From positions 25,725 through 89,724 of the forward strand of contig CAYRNR010000012.1 of the NCBI GenBank assembly GCA_964425605.1: a stretch of 64,000 bases of DNA, read 5' to 3'. Both the position numbers and the translations under genes were made by a program. The notes under the pieces are model-generated. The model was not told where the DNA came from, ran no database searches, and worked only from the letters and a program-made list of their open reading frames with translations. Numbering within the stretch: the stretch's first letter is position 1; each line of letters starts with the position of its first letter. This document shows, in pieces, positions 16,961 to 24,632 of the stretch. Source of the stretch: CAYRNR01 sp964425605. Lineage in GTDB: Bacteria; Myxococcota_A; UBA796; UBA9615; CAYRNR01.

Positions 16961-17224
16961 ATGGGACGCTCTGCCACCGACGACACCTCCGCCGAGGCCA
17001 GACAGATCCTCGTCGAAGGCTACCGCAGCATGAGTCCGGCCCTGAAGCTGCGGCGGGTCGTCGAACTCACCCACGCCGTCCAGCAGATGGCGATCTCGCG
17101 CATCCGGGCGGCTCACCCGGAGGCAGACGACCGCGAGATCAAGCTGAGATTGGCCTCCTTGTGGCTGCCCGCTGACCTGATGAGGGATGCTTTCGACTGG
17201 GATCCCGAGGTCGAAGGGTACTGA
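16961..17224 (+). CDS. small partner protein of a nucleotidyltransferase pair
   Basis: An 87-aa soluble protein. It has the form YRSMSPALKLRRVVELTHAV, then an ARIRxxHP-like segment (ISRIRAAHPEADDREIKLRL) and a C-terminal WDPEVEGY. From memory, proteins of this shape are common in GC-rich genomes directly upstream of MNT/AbiEii-like nucleotidyltransferases, as here (5-nt gap). A toxin-antitoxin or regulatory partnership is possible. A GTG at 16955 is an alternative start. No Shine-Dalgarno is visible. Confidence 0.7.
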   Translation: MGRSATDDTSAEARQILVEGYRSMSPALKLRRVVELTHAVQQMAISRIRAAHPEADDREIKLRLASLWLPADLMRDAFDWDPEVEGY

Positions 17225-17229
17225 ACGCC

Positions 17230-17805
17230 GTGCTCGCCGAGCCCCTGGTCGTCACACTGGAGGTCGGTGAGGTCCTCGATGGCCTGGGTGTCCCCTGGGT
17301 CGTCGGCGGCTCGGTTGCCTCCTCGCTGCACGGCATCCCCCGTAGCACGCAGGACGTGGACATCGTCGCCGACCTGGATGCATCGCATGTGGAGCCGCTC
17401 GTCCGGTCACTGCAGGACAGGTTCTACGTCGATCACGACGCCGTGATGTCCGCAGTTCGCACCCGCGGATCGTGCAACCTCATCCACCTCGCCACCATGA
17501 CCAAGATCGACGTCTTCGTGGCGAAGCGCGACGCCCTGTCACGCAGCCAGCTACGGCGACGTCAACTCCACACGGTAGACGTGGGAGCAGTCCTCCCCCT
17601 GACCAGCCCCGAAGACGTCGTCCTCCAGAAGCTGTCGTGGTATCGCAAGGGCGGTGGCATCTCGCAGCGCCAGTGGGCAGACGTCCTCGGCGTACTCCGA
17701 GTTCGCAGCGAGGATCTGGACCTGGAGTACCTACGCGTTGCAGCCACGCGGGAGGACCTGGCGAGGTTGCTGGAAGAGGCGATTGCCGAGGCGCGGGGGA
17801 GCTGA
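17230..17805 (+). CDS. nucleotidyltransferase-fold protein (AbiEii/MNT-like)
   Basis: A 191-aa soluble protein starting at GTG 17230, 5 nt after its partner gene. The nucleotidyltransferase signature is intact: VVGGSVASSLHG (Gly26-Gly27-Ser28), then DVDIVAD with metal-binding Asp42 and Asp44. A later Asp in TKIDVFVAK could be the third carboxylate. C-terminal helices contain PEDVVLQKLSWYRKG, which recurs in this group. Such proteins add nucleotides to small molecules, tRNA or partner proteins; AbiEii relatives are toxins. It may form a two-gene toxin-antitoxin-like module with the upstream gene. Confidence 0.8.
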   Translation: MLAEPLVVTLEVGEVLDGLGVPWVVGGSVASSLHGIPRSTQDVDIVADLDASHVEPLVRSLQDRFYVDHDAVMSAVRTRGSCNLIHLATMTKIDVFVAKRDALSRSQLRRRQLHTVDVGAVLPLTSPEDVVLQKLSWYRKGGGISQRQWADVLGVLRVRSEDLDLEYLRVAATREDLARLLEEAIAEARGS

Positions 17806-17866
17806 GACAGCGGGGGTTCGAGGATGGTGCGGCCAGCAGCCTCCGACCCCGCGACCTACAGATTCG

Positions 17867-17872
17867 TAGATA
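17867..17872 (+). promoter_or_regulatory. putative -10 element, leaderless gene
   Basis: TAGATA (followed by CT) lies 8 nt before the ATG at 17881, and there is no ribosome site between them. This matches the pattern at several other genes in the window. Confidence 0.3.
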
Positions 17873-17880
17873 CTCCCTCC

Positions 17881-18390
17881 ATGACTCCGATCCACCTACT
17901 CCAGCGCCGCCTCCACCGCCTCGCCGATCCCTCCAAGAAGGCCTGGTGGGAGGCCTACCTCAAGGGGGCCATCGGCTTCCGCGGGGTGCCCATGGCCGGC
18001 GTCCGGCGTGAGGTCGCGGCCTGGTTGCCCGCCGAGGGGAGGGTGGCGCTGGCGTTGCTCGTGCGCGAGGGCTCGGTGCTGGCGCCGTCCCTCGCGTCGT
18101 GGCGCGACGGCTTCACGCTGTGGCAGCGGCGCGCGGCGATCGTCGCCTTCGTCAAGCTCGCCCCGCGCGGTGACGACAACTGGCCCGGGTTCACCGACGC
18201 TCTCCTGGAATCCTGCGCGTCCAACGTGCTGGACGAGGCCCGCTTCTCGCAGACCGGCGTGGGCTGGGTGCTGAGGGAGCTGAGCAAGGCAGATCCTGCG
18301 CGCGTCGAGGCATTCGCGGTCGATCACCCCCTGTCCACCGAGGCGCGCAGGATGGCCCTGGCCAAGATCACCGGCCGCGGCCGCCGTTGA
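17881..18390 (+). CDS. AlkD-like DNA alkylation repair HEAT-repeat protein, internally shortened
   Basis: A 169-aa soluble protein. The N-terminus (KAWWEAYLKGAIGFRGVPM) and C-terminus (LWQRRAAIVAFVKLAPRG, ARFSQTGVGWVLRELSKADP) match the AlkD-like DNA alkylation repair family (PF08713), whose members excise or bind alkylated bases through HEAT-like repeats. As I know the family, a block of roughly 60 residues with a DWNxCDWFCVKVLGPL-like motif should stand between residues about 60 and 75; here VREGSVLAPS joins the halves directly. Either a natural deletion has removed the central repeats and key residues, or repeats collapsed in assembly. Activity is doubtful. Confidence 0.7.
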   Translation: MTPIHLLQRRLHRLADPSKKAWWEAYLKGAIGFRGVPMAGVRREVAAWLPAEGRVALALLVREGSVLAPSLASWRDGFTLWQRRAAIVAFVKLAPRGDDNWPGFTDALLESCASNVLDEARFSQTGVGWVLRELSKADPARVEAFAVDHPLSTEARRMALAKITGRGRR

Positions 18391-18399
18391 CGCCGCGGC

Positions 18400-18675
18400 T
18401 CAGTCGAACGTGTAGTGCTTGCGGATCGGGCTCGTGACCTTCCAGGTGCACGACATGCCCCGCGGGAACGTCACCAGATCGCCCACCCCCACGGTCACCG
18501 GCTCGCCGCCGTCCGGTGTCACGGTGACCTGGCCCTCGAGGATGTAGCAGGTCTCGTCGGCGTCGTAGGTCCAGGGGAACTCGGAGTTCTCGCACGTCCA
18601 GATGGGCCAGGAGCGCACCCCCTTGGTGGACAGGACGGACTCTTCGGGGGCTTTGACGACGGTGATCTTGCTCAT
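18400..18675 (-). CDS. small cupin-domain protein
   Basis: A 91-aa single-domain cupin of the DUF861/Cupin_3 type (as in ureidoglycine aminohydrolase relatives). The ATG at 18675 has GGAG 7 nt upstream. The body reads WPIWTCENSEFPWTYDADET, CYILEGQVTVTPDG, then VGVGDLVTFPRGMSCTWKV, covering both cupin motifs. The usual metal-binding His residues of motif 1 are largely absent; Cys, Glu and Asp stand in their place. Such small cupins often lack a proven activity. It is divergent from the VOC/WYL operon with a strong dyad between them. Confidence 0.8.
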   Translation of the reverse strand: MSKITVVKAPEESVLSTKGVRSWPIWTCENSEFPWTYDADETCYILEGQVTVTPDGGEPVTVGVGDLVTFPRGMSCTWKVTSPIRKHYTFD

Positions 18676-18739
18676 GGTCGGCTCCATGTTGGACCCCGCC
18701 ATTGTAGTCGCCGGCACAAAAACGCACCCCCCCTGATCA

Positions 18740-18763
18740 CTCCTGACACAAGGCTGTCAGGAG
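18740..18763. promoter_or_regulatory. 24-bp perfect dyad between divergent genes (operator candidate)
   Basis: Arms CTCCTGACA (18740-18748) and TGTCAGGAG (18755-18763) are perfect inverted repeats of 9 bp around a 6-nt centre. The dyad lies between the cupin gene (start 18675, minus) and the VOC gene (start 18826, plus). It is not followed by a T-run, so an operator is likelier than a terminator. The WYL regulator encoded 0.5 kb downstream is the obvious candidate ligand-responsive binder; this is inference. Confidence 0.5.
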
Positions 18764-18825
18764 GGGTGGTCCATGCTCCCCCCATCGCGTCGGCGACGAC
18801 CCCCGGCGCCCAGGAGGAGAGACCC

Positions 18826-19224
18826 ATGCACAGCAACCGCATCGTTCCTTTGTTGACCTTCCCCGAGCTCGCCGAGCTCAAGTCCTTCTACGTGGATCGC
18901 CTCGGCTTCGAGGTGACCTTCGACGCGCCCATGTACCTGGGCCTGCGGTCGCCGGGCGACGGCGGCGTGGAGATCGGCTTCATGACGCCGGACAGTGACG
19001 CCGAACCCAACTTCGAAGGCAAGGGCCTGACCCTGTGCCTGTACGTGGACGACGTGGACGCGTCCCACGCCGAGATGGTCGAGCGCGACGTGCCCATCCT
19101 CCAGCCCCCCGAGGACAAACCCTGGGGCGATCGCTGCTGCGTGGCCCGAGACCCCGCCGGCGTGATGCTGTACGTGGCCCAGCCCATCGAGGCGCAGCCG
19201 GAGTTCCAGCAGTACGTCCCCTGA
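18826..19224 (+). CDS. VOC-superfamily (glyoxalase/bleomycin-resistance-like) protein
   Basis: A 132-aa one-domain-pair VOC protein. AGGAGGAGAG precedes the ATG by 5 nt, the strongest ribosome site in this part. Typical features are IVPLLTFPELAELKSFYVD, a GLRSPGDGGVEIGF strand, LCLYVDDVDASHAEM and the closing VARDPAGVMLYVAQP. Such proteins are metal-dependent lyases, dioxygenases or antibiotic-binding proteins. VOC genes next to YafY/WYL regulators are a familiar arrangement, in which the regulator controls the pair. Confidence 0.8.
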   Translation: MHSNRIVPLLTFPELAELKSFYVDRLGFEVTFDAPMYLGLRSPGDGGVEIGFMTPDSDAEPNFEGKGLTLCLYVDDVDASHAEMVERDVPILQPPEDKPWGDRCCVARDPAGVMLYVAQPIEAQPEFQQYVP

Positions 19225-19251
19225 GGGGGGAGATGAGGCAAACTACTCTCC

Positions 19252-19935
19252 ATGCGCCGAGCCGACCGCCTCTTCCAGCTGATCCAGCTCCTGCGCCGCC
19301 GCCGCGTCGTCACCGCCGCCTACCTGGCGCATCGCCTGGAGGTCTCGGAGCGGACCGTGTACCGCGACGTGCGGGACCTGATGCGCTCCGGCGTCCCCAT
19401 CCAGGGTGAGGCCGGCGTGGGGTACTCCCTCTCGCGGAGCTTCGACCTGCCGCCGCTGATGTTCACCGAGGACGAGATCGAGGCGCTGGTGCTCGGCGCG
19501 CGCGTGGTCCGCTCCTGGGCCGATCCAGCCCTGGCCGGCGCGGCCGGCGACGCCCTGGACAAGATCGAGACGGTCCTCCCCGCGCACCTGAAAGAACGCG
19601 TCGCCAGCTCGGCGCTGTTCGCGCTCAACTTCGACCAGACCGACGAGACCACCGACGCCCTCGCCGTGCTGCGCGCGGCCGTGCGAGACCGCACCAAGGT
19701 CCGGTTCGCGTACGAGCGCGGCGACGGCACGCCCTCGTCCCGCACGGTCCGCCCGCTGAGCCTGTCGTTCGTGGCGCCCCGCTGGTGGCTGTCGGGCTGG
19801 TGCGAGCTGCGCGAGGACTTCCGAACGTTCCGCGTCGATCGCATGTCCGATCTGGCCGCCCTGGACGAGCGGTTCGCGTCCGAGCCGGGCCGCACCCTGG
19901 CCGATTTCCTTGCCCGGGTGCACGAGGAGACCTGA
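19252..19935 (+). CDS. WYL-domain transcriptional regulator (YafY-like)
   Basis: A 227-aa DNA-binding protein. Residues 1-55 form the HTH (RADRLFQLIQLLRRRRVVTA, then VSERTVYRDVRDLMRSGVPI). A linker with FDLPPLMFTEDEIEALVLGA follows, and residues 130-215 form the ligand-sensing WYL domain (RTVRPLSLSFVAPRWWLSGW, FRTFRVDRM). It lies 27 nt after the VOC gene and its stop overlaps the next start (TGATG), so VOC, regulator and toroid protein look like one operon. The dyad at 18740-18763 is a plausible autoregulatory site. Confidence 0.9.
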   Translation: MRRADRLFQLIQLLRRRRVVTAAYLAHRLEVSERTVYRDVRDLMRSGVPIQGEAGVGYSLSRSFDLPPLMFTEDEIEALVLGARVVRSWADPALAGAAGDALDKIETVLPAHLKERVASSALFALNFDQTDETTDALAVLRAAVRDRTKVRFAYERGDGTPSSRTVRPLSLSFVAPRWWLSGWCELREDFRTFRVDRMSDLAALDERFASEPGRTLADFLARVHEET

Positions 19936-20900
19936 TGAGCCCCCCCGTCGACATCCTGCTCGCCGTTGACGAACCCTGGGTCCGCTACCGCACGCGGGTC
20001 GACCTCCTGGGCGCGCCCCGCGACGATCCCGAGGTGAAGGCCGATCGCGCCGCCTCGCTGGCCCATCCCCTCGTCCGCGCCCAGATCGACCTCGCCCTGT
20101 CCTGGCCCGGGCCCGTGCTCAAGCGCCACAACCAGGCCAATCATCCACTCCACGCGCTGGGGCTGGCCGCCGATCTCGGTCTGACCGGCCAGGACGACGA
20201 GGGCCGGGAGCTGGCCGATCGACTCCTGGCCCGCTGCGGCGACGACGGCCTCCCGTGCAGCTGGATCGAGGTCCCCAAGGCGTTCAAGGGGACGGGTGAG
20301 CCCGCGTGGGACTGGATGTTGTGCGACGCCCCCCTGTTGCTGGACGCGGCCCAGCGGCTGGGTGCGGCGGGCGACGAGCGGGTCCTCGCCGGGCTGGATG
20401 CCCTGTGCTCCCTGTCACGCGACGGTGGCTGGGGATGTGCCTCGACCGTCCCGCGCTTCCGCGGCCCCGGCCGCAAGGCCGATCCCTGTCCCTACGCCAA
20501 CCTGGTCTCGCTGCGCGCCGTGTCCCGGTCCGCCCGGCACCGGGACAGCCCCGCCGCCCGCGCCGGTGCCGAGGCCCTCCTCGGCCACTGGGAACGCCGG
20601 GGCGAGCGCAAGCTGTACATGTTCGGCATCGGCACGACCTTCCAGCGCCTCAAGTACCCCCTCGTCTGGTACGACCTGCTCCACGTCCTCGACGTGCTGA
20701 CACGGTTCGAGTGGACGCACGGGGATCCCCGCCTCCTCGAGATGCTCGACCTGCTCGCCGGCAAGGGCGACGAGACCGGCCAGTACACGCCCGAGTCGGT
20801 GTGGATGGCGTTCAAGGGCTTCGACTTCACCCAGAAGCGCGGCCCGAGCCCGATGCTCACGGTGGCCGCCTGGCGGATCCGGCAGCGCGTCGCGGCCTGA
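19935..20900 (+). CDS. alpha/alpha-toroid (prenyltransferase/squalene-cyclase-like) protein
   Basis: A 321-aa soluble helical protein; the ATG shares its A with the WYL gene stop (TGATG). It opens with an EPWVRYRTRVDLLG segment and contains repeated helix pairs with motifs such as SRDGGWGCASTVPRF and PYANLVSLRAVS, as in terpenoid-cyclase/prenyltransferase-fold proteins. The DXDD motif of class II cyclases is absent. The gene at 35197 encodes a protein of similar length with a matching N-terminus (DPAVRWQVMRDLLGA), suggesting paralogy. Function unknown; coupling to the regulator suggests regulated expression. Confidence 0.65.
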   Translation: MSPPVDILLAVDEPWVRYRTRVDLLGAPRDDPEVKADRAASLAHPLVRAQIDLALSWPGPVLKRHNQANHPLHALGLAADLGLTGQDDEGRELADRLLARCGDDGLPCSWIEVPKAFKGTGEPAWDWMLCDAPLLLDAAQRLGAAGDERVLAGLDALCSLSRDGGWGCASTVPRFRGPGRKADPCPYANLVSLRAVSRSARHRDSPAARAGAEALLGHWERRGERKLYMFGIGTTFQRLKYPLVWYDLLHVLDVLTRFEWTHGDPRLLEMLDLLAGKGDETGQYTPESVWMAFKGFDFTQKRGPSPMLTVAAWRIRQRVAA

Positions 20901-20910
20901 CGATCCGGAT

Positions 20911-20938
20911 TTGCCGCGACGCCGATCGTGTCTATGGT
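20911..20938 (+). promoter_or_regulatory. putative sigma70-type promoter
   Basis: TTGCCG (20911-20916) and TATGGT (20933-20938) are separated by 16 nt. Transcription would begin about 20 nt before the aldo-keto reductase-like ATG at 20964, just after the stop of the preceding gene. Confidence 0.4.
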
Positions 20939-20963
20939 TCCCCGAACACCACGGGGAGCAGCC

Positions 20964-21815
20964 ATGACCGACGCCATCCGATCCGCCGAGGACTTCCGCC
21001 ACGTGGACCTCGCCCCCCTGGGCAAGCGCGTCCTGCGCCTGGGCGTGGCCGGCAACTACGGTCTGACCGAGGCGGGCTACCACCACGCCGCCTCCCGGGG
21101 CGTCAACTTCTGGGAGTGGACCGCCCGCATGAAGGCCGGGACCGCCGCCTTGCGCGACATCCTGAAGAGGGACCGCGAGGGGCACGTCGTGGCCATGATG
21201 GGCATGGCCATGCTCCCCGGAGGCGCGCGCCGCGACGTGGAGAAGATCCTCCGGGCGCTCGACATCGAGTACCTCGACATCTTCCAGCTGTCCTGGCTCG
21301 GCCGCACGTCGTTCTTCACGTCCGGCATCCAGGACTCCCTGTTGAAGCTCAAGGAGGAGGGCCTCGTCCGCGCCGTCGGCACCAGCATTCACGACCGCAA
21401 GCGCGCCGGAGAGCTCGCGCGGGACTCCATCCTCGACGAGCTGATGATCCGCTACAACGCCGCCCACCCCGGCGCCGAACAGGACATCTTCCCCCACCTC
21501 CATCACCGCAACCCCATGCTCGTGAGCTACACCGCCACGTCGTGGCGCCAGCTCCTCAAGCCGCTCGAGGGCATCGACATGCCGCCGTGGCCCGGCGCCG
21601 ATCCGGTACCGCCGCCGCTCACGGCCGCCCTGTGCTACCGCTTCGTCCTGTCGTCGCCCCACGTGGACGTGGCGCTCACCGGTCCCGCCGATGTCGATCA
21701 GCTCAACGAGAACCTCGACGCCCTCGACCACGGCCCGTTGACCCCGGAGGAGGACGCCTGGGTGCGCGAGTACGGTCGGAAGGTGGCGGGGAAGAAGAAG
21801 ATCCCGTTCATGTAG
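20964..21815 (+). CDS. aldo-keto reductase-fold protein lacking the catalytic tetrad
   Basis: A 283-aa protein with the AKR barrel layout: LGKRVLRLGVAG, GVNFWEWTARMK, LDIEYLDIFQLSWLG, LKEEGLVRAVGTSIHDRK, ELMIRYNAAHPGAE and the C-terminal GPADVDQLNENLDAL. GGGGAG lies 5 nt before the ATG. The family tetrad Asp-Tyr-Lys-His appears lost: the NFxDTAxxYG motif reads NFWEWTARM, the strand that carries Lys reads HVVAMMGMAM, and the His position in DxxQxHW is Ser. It may therefore be a non-catalytic binder, or use another chemistry. A cofactor-type C-terminal segment is retained. Confidence 0.75.
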   Translation: MTDAIRSAEDFRHVDLAPLGKRVLRLGVAGNYGLTEAGYHHAASRGVNFWEWTARMKAGTAALRDILKRDREGHVVAMMGMAMLPGGARRDVEKILRALDIEYLDIFQLSWLGRTSFFTSGIQDSLLKLKEEGLVRAVGTSIHDRKRAGELARDSILDELMIRYNAAHPGAEQDIFPHLHHRNPMLVSYTATSWRQLLKPLEGIDMPPWPGADPVPPPLTAALCYRFVLSSPHVDVALTGPADVDQLNENLDALDHGPLTPEEDAWVREYGRKVAGKKKIPFM

Positions 21816-21833
21816 GGAGCCCCAGCGCGCGAG

Positions 21834-22994
21834 TCAGAGGATGACCAGCTCCAGGTCGGACATGGGGTAGCTGTTGCAGGCGTGGATGTACCCGTACTGC
21901 TCGTCGATCTCGCGGCGACCGGGGATGGGCGCGCTGAACACCTCCCCGGTGAGCAGCCGCGTGCGGCAGGCGCTGCACTCCCCGGACCGGCACTGGGCCT
22001 GGACCGCGACACCGTGGCGCTCCAGTGAGTTGATCAGCGGTTCGCCGGCCCGCACGGGGATCGTCCGTCCGTTCACCTTGGCGACGAAGGCCTGCTCCGG
22101 GTCGAGGGCTTCGGGCCAGCCCACCACCTCGGTGATGTCGTCGGGCGGGCCGGACAGCTCGCGGCGGATACGCTGCAGCGGGACGCCCAGCGATTCCAGC
22201 TCGGCGAGGCAGTGCGTCAGCATCACCGGCGGTCCGCAGAGGTAGAAGGTCCTGTTTTCGAGGGAGCCCACCTCGCTGCGAATCAGGTCCGCGTCCAGCA
22301 TCCCACAGAGGCCGTCGTGGTCCTCGGGGGGCTCCGAGAGCACGATGGCGCAGTGGAAGCGGTCGTTGTCCTCGGCAAGCGCCCGTAGCTCGTCGCCGTA
22401 GATCACGTCGTCGGCGACGCGGCTGCCGTAGAGCAAGGTGATCCTCAGCGGCCAGCCCAGCTCCTGCTGGCGGCGGATGATGCTCATGAACGGCGTGATC
22501 CCGCTGCCGCCGGCCAGCAGGACCAGATCGTCGCCGTCGATCAGCGGCTCGCGATAGAAGTGTCCCAGGGGACCGGAGCTGGTCAGCTCGTCGCCCGGTT
22601 CGACCTCCTGGAGCAGGTGCGGGGCCATGAAACCGCGGTCCACTTCGCGCACCGTGATCTCCAGCCACGGCTGCCCGGGGGCGGACGAGATGCTGTAGGG
22701 CCGGGACGTGTGCACGTCGCCGATCCGGCACTGGAGGCAGATGTACTGGCCCGCGCGGAATGGCGGCAGCGCGCCGTCGGTGCGCTCGAACCGGAGGCAC
22801 TTGCTCGTCGGGCTGGTCCGGATCACCTCGACGACCCTCAGGCGCATCTCCCTGGGGTGCAGCGCAGCCACGGTGCGTCGAGTCCGGTCGACCAGCTCTA
22901 CAGCGGTGTGATCCTCCCCGGCGCCGGGCTCGGCCAGGGCTCGGTGCACGAAGAAGCGGCGGACGTAGTCCGCGACATCGTTGAAGAGGGACAT
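21834..22994 (-). CDS. FAD/NAD(P) oxidoreductase with C-terminal 2Fe-2S ferredoxin
   Basis: A 386-aa electron-transfer protein. The flavin domain has RPYSISS (FAD binding), the nucleotide domain has LAGGSGITPFMS and LCGPPVML, and the C-terminal plant-type ferredoxin has C-x4-C-x2-C (CRSGECSAC) with a last Cys in YIHACNS. This order matches phenylacetyl-CoA epoxidase and ketosteroid hydroxylase reductases. It starts 1 nt after the stop of the CrtI-like gene, so the two are almost certainly one operon, and it may feed electrons to that flavoprotein. The N-terminal 45 residues are an extra segment of unknown role. Confidence 0.9.
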   Translation of the reverse strand: MSLFNDVADYVRRFFVHRALAEPGAGEDHTAVELVDRTRRTVAALHPREMRLRVVEVIRTSPTSKCLRFERTDGALPPFRAGQYICLQCRIGDVHTSRPYSISSAPGQPWLEITVREVDRGFMAPHLLQEVEPGDELTSSGPLGHFYREPLIDGDDLVLLAGGSGITPFMSIIRRQQELGWPLRITLLYGSRVADDVIYGDELRALAEDNDRFHCAIVLSEPPEDHDGLCGMLDADLIRSEVGSLENRTFYLCGPPVMLTHCLAELESLGVPLQRIRRELSGPPDDITEVVGWPEALDPEQAFVAKVNGRTIPVRAGEPLINSLERHGVAVQAQCRSGECSACRTRLLTGEVFSAPIPGRREIDEQYGYIHACNSYPMSDLELVIL

Positions 22995-22995
22995 C

Positions 22996-24552
22996 TCAGG
23001 CGCCCCTCTTCTTCGCGGCCCGGGCCGCCTTGACGGCCGCCATGTACCCCGACGTCATCACCAGCTCGAAGCCGCCGCCCGGGGTGGTGAAGGCGCCGGC
23101 GAAGTACAGGCCGTCGAACGGACCGTCGTGGGCCAGGCGATACACCGTGGAGTTGTAGGGGAGCTGCTCGTAGCCGTAGATCGCGCCGTCGACCTGGTTG
23201 GTGTAGCGCATGTTGGTCACCGGCGTGGCGATCTCGAGCACCTCGGCGGCGCTGCGCAGATCGGGGAACACCGTCTCGACGCGCTCGATCATGGAGCGGG
23301 CGACCCGGTTCTTGACGTCCACGTAGTCCTCGGGCGGGACGTCGTGCCAGCGGCGGCCGAACATCAGCGTGGTCATCGACACCAGCGAGGTGCCCGGCGG
23401 CGAGATGCCGGGATCGGCGTGGTTGTAGCAGGTCATCGCCACGCACGGCGCCGCCGGCGGCCTGGCATCGAAGAGCCGGGGCAGGTCCCTGCACTCGATG
23501 TACTGGGACTCGATGTCGGTGTTGGAGTTGACGAACACCTCGTACTCGGTCAGGCCGAGTTCTTCTGGCGGCTTGGCCAGTCCCATGTAGACGTTGAACG
23601 ATCCCGGCCCGACCACACACTGCTGCAGCTTGCGCCAGTACCTCTGGGGCACCTTGTCCACGCCGATGAGATCGCGGCAGGTGCTGGAGGGGTCCAGGTT
23701 CGAGATGACCGTCCCGGCGGCGATCTCCTCACCCGTCTCGGTGACCACCCCCTTGACCTTGCGGCCGTCGACCTTCAGCTCCGTGACCCCGCAGCCGAGC
23801 CGGACCTCACCGCCGCGCCGCTCGATGGCCCGGACGAAGGCCGCCGACAGCGCGGCGGAGCGACCCTTGATGTACCGCGGGCCGTTCGCGACGTAGGTGC
23901 CCATGCAGGCGCCCAGCAGCAGGAACGAACCCCTCGATGGCGGCTGGCCCACATACCCCCAGAGCTGGCCGATGACGGCCTTGAGGGTCGGATCCGAGAT
24001 GTCGCGGTCCAGGATCGTGCCGAACATGGCCTGGCCGTACCGCGCGATGATCCGGCTCTTGAACGGGAGCTGTAGCAGCTGGCCGAGGCTCGGCAAGCCG
24101 TCCAGCATGTTGATGTCGTTGAAGAAGCGGACCTCGTCCTGCAGCGCATGGATCCGGCCCATGAACTTGCGGATGCCCTTGTGCTGATCGGGGAAGGCCT
24201 CGCACAGCGTCTGCTCGTAGGGCTCCCAGCCCACCGGCAGGGTGACGTCGATCTCGGGGAAGATCGCGCGGTAGACCTCGGGGATCGCGATGAACTCGAG
24301 GTCGTCGAGCATCCCGAGCTCGTCGAACATGCCGTGGAGCGCGCCGGGGTTCTCCGGCGTTCCCATCCCCGAGAGCTCGTGCAGGGCGATCTCGAACTCG
24401 TACCGGCCCCTCACGAACGTGCCCGCGTACCCCCCCGGGACGTGGTGTTTCTCCAGGCACAGGACCGACAGGTCCCGCTGGGCCAGCGCAGCGGCGGCGG
24501 AGAGCCCTCCCAGGCCCGCCCCGATCACCACGGCGTCGTACTTCTGGTCCAA
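22996..24552 (-). CDS. CrtI-like FAD-dependent desaturase/isomerase/saturase
   Basis: A 518-aa flavoprotein of the phytoene desaturase / carotenoid isomerase / retinol saturase superfamily. The dinucleotide motif is VVIGAGLGGLSAAAALAQ, followed by EKHHVPGG; the C-terminal signature is YFAGAFTTPGGGFELVMTSG. I choose a TTG start at 24552, which has GGGAG 6 nt upstream and puts the Rossmann motif near the N-terminus; an ATG at 24621 would add 23 unconserved residues and run into the neighbouring promoter. The coupled ferredoxin-type reductase suggests a reductive (saturase-like) or electron-fed reaction. The substrate is unknown, probably an isoprenoid. Confidence 0.8.
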   Translation of the reverse strand: MDQKYDAVVIGAGLGGLSAAAALAQRDLSVLCLEKHHVPGGYAGTFVRGRYEFEIALHELSGMGTPENPGALHGMFDELGMLDDLEFIAIPEVYRAIFPEIDVTLPVGWEPYEQTLCEAFPDQHKGIRKFMGRIHALQDEVRFFNDINMLDGLPSLGQLLQLPFKSRIIARYGQAMFGTILDRDISDPTLKAVIGQLWGYVGQPPSRGSFLLLGACMGTYVANGPRYIKGRSAALSAAFVRAIERRGGEVRLGCGVTELKVDGRKVKGVVTETGEEIAAGTVISNLDPSSTCRDLIGVDKVPQRYWRKLQQCVVGPGSFNVYMGLAKPPEELGLTEYEVFVNSNTDIESQYIECRDLPRLFDARPPAAPCVAMTCYNHADPGISPPGTSLVSMTTLMFGRRWHDVPPEDYVDVKNRVARSMIERVETVFPDLRSAAEVLEIATPVTNMRYTNQVDGAIYGYEQLPYNSTVYRLAHDGPFDGLYFAGAFTTPGGGFELVMTSGYMAAVKAARAAKKRGA

Positions 24553-24620
24553 GGGTTGCTCCCGACGGTGTTCTGCGATTCGACCCTCTGGGTATACCTC
24601 ATCGACGTGCCGTCGTGGCA

Positions 24621-24626
24621 TACACT
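24621..24626 (+). promoter_or_regulatory. putative -10 element, leaderless gene
   Basis: TACACT ends 6 nt before the ATG at 24633 and no Shine-Dalgarno sequence is present. The 80-bp segment 24553-24632 also has to drive the divergent CrtI-like operon; GTATACC at 24596-24602 is readable on either strand. Confidence 0.3.
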
Positions 24627-24632
24627 GTCTTC

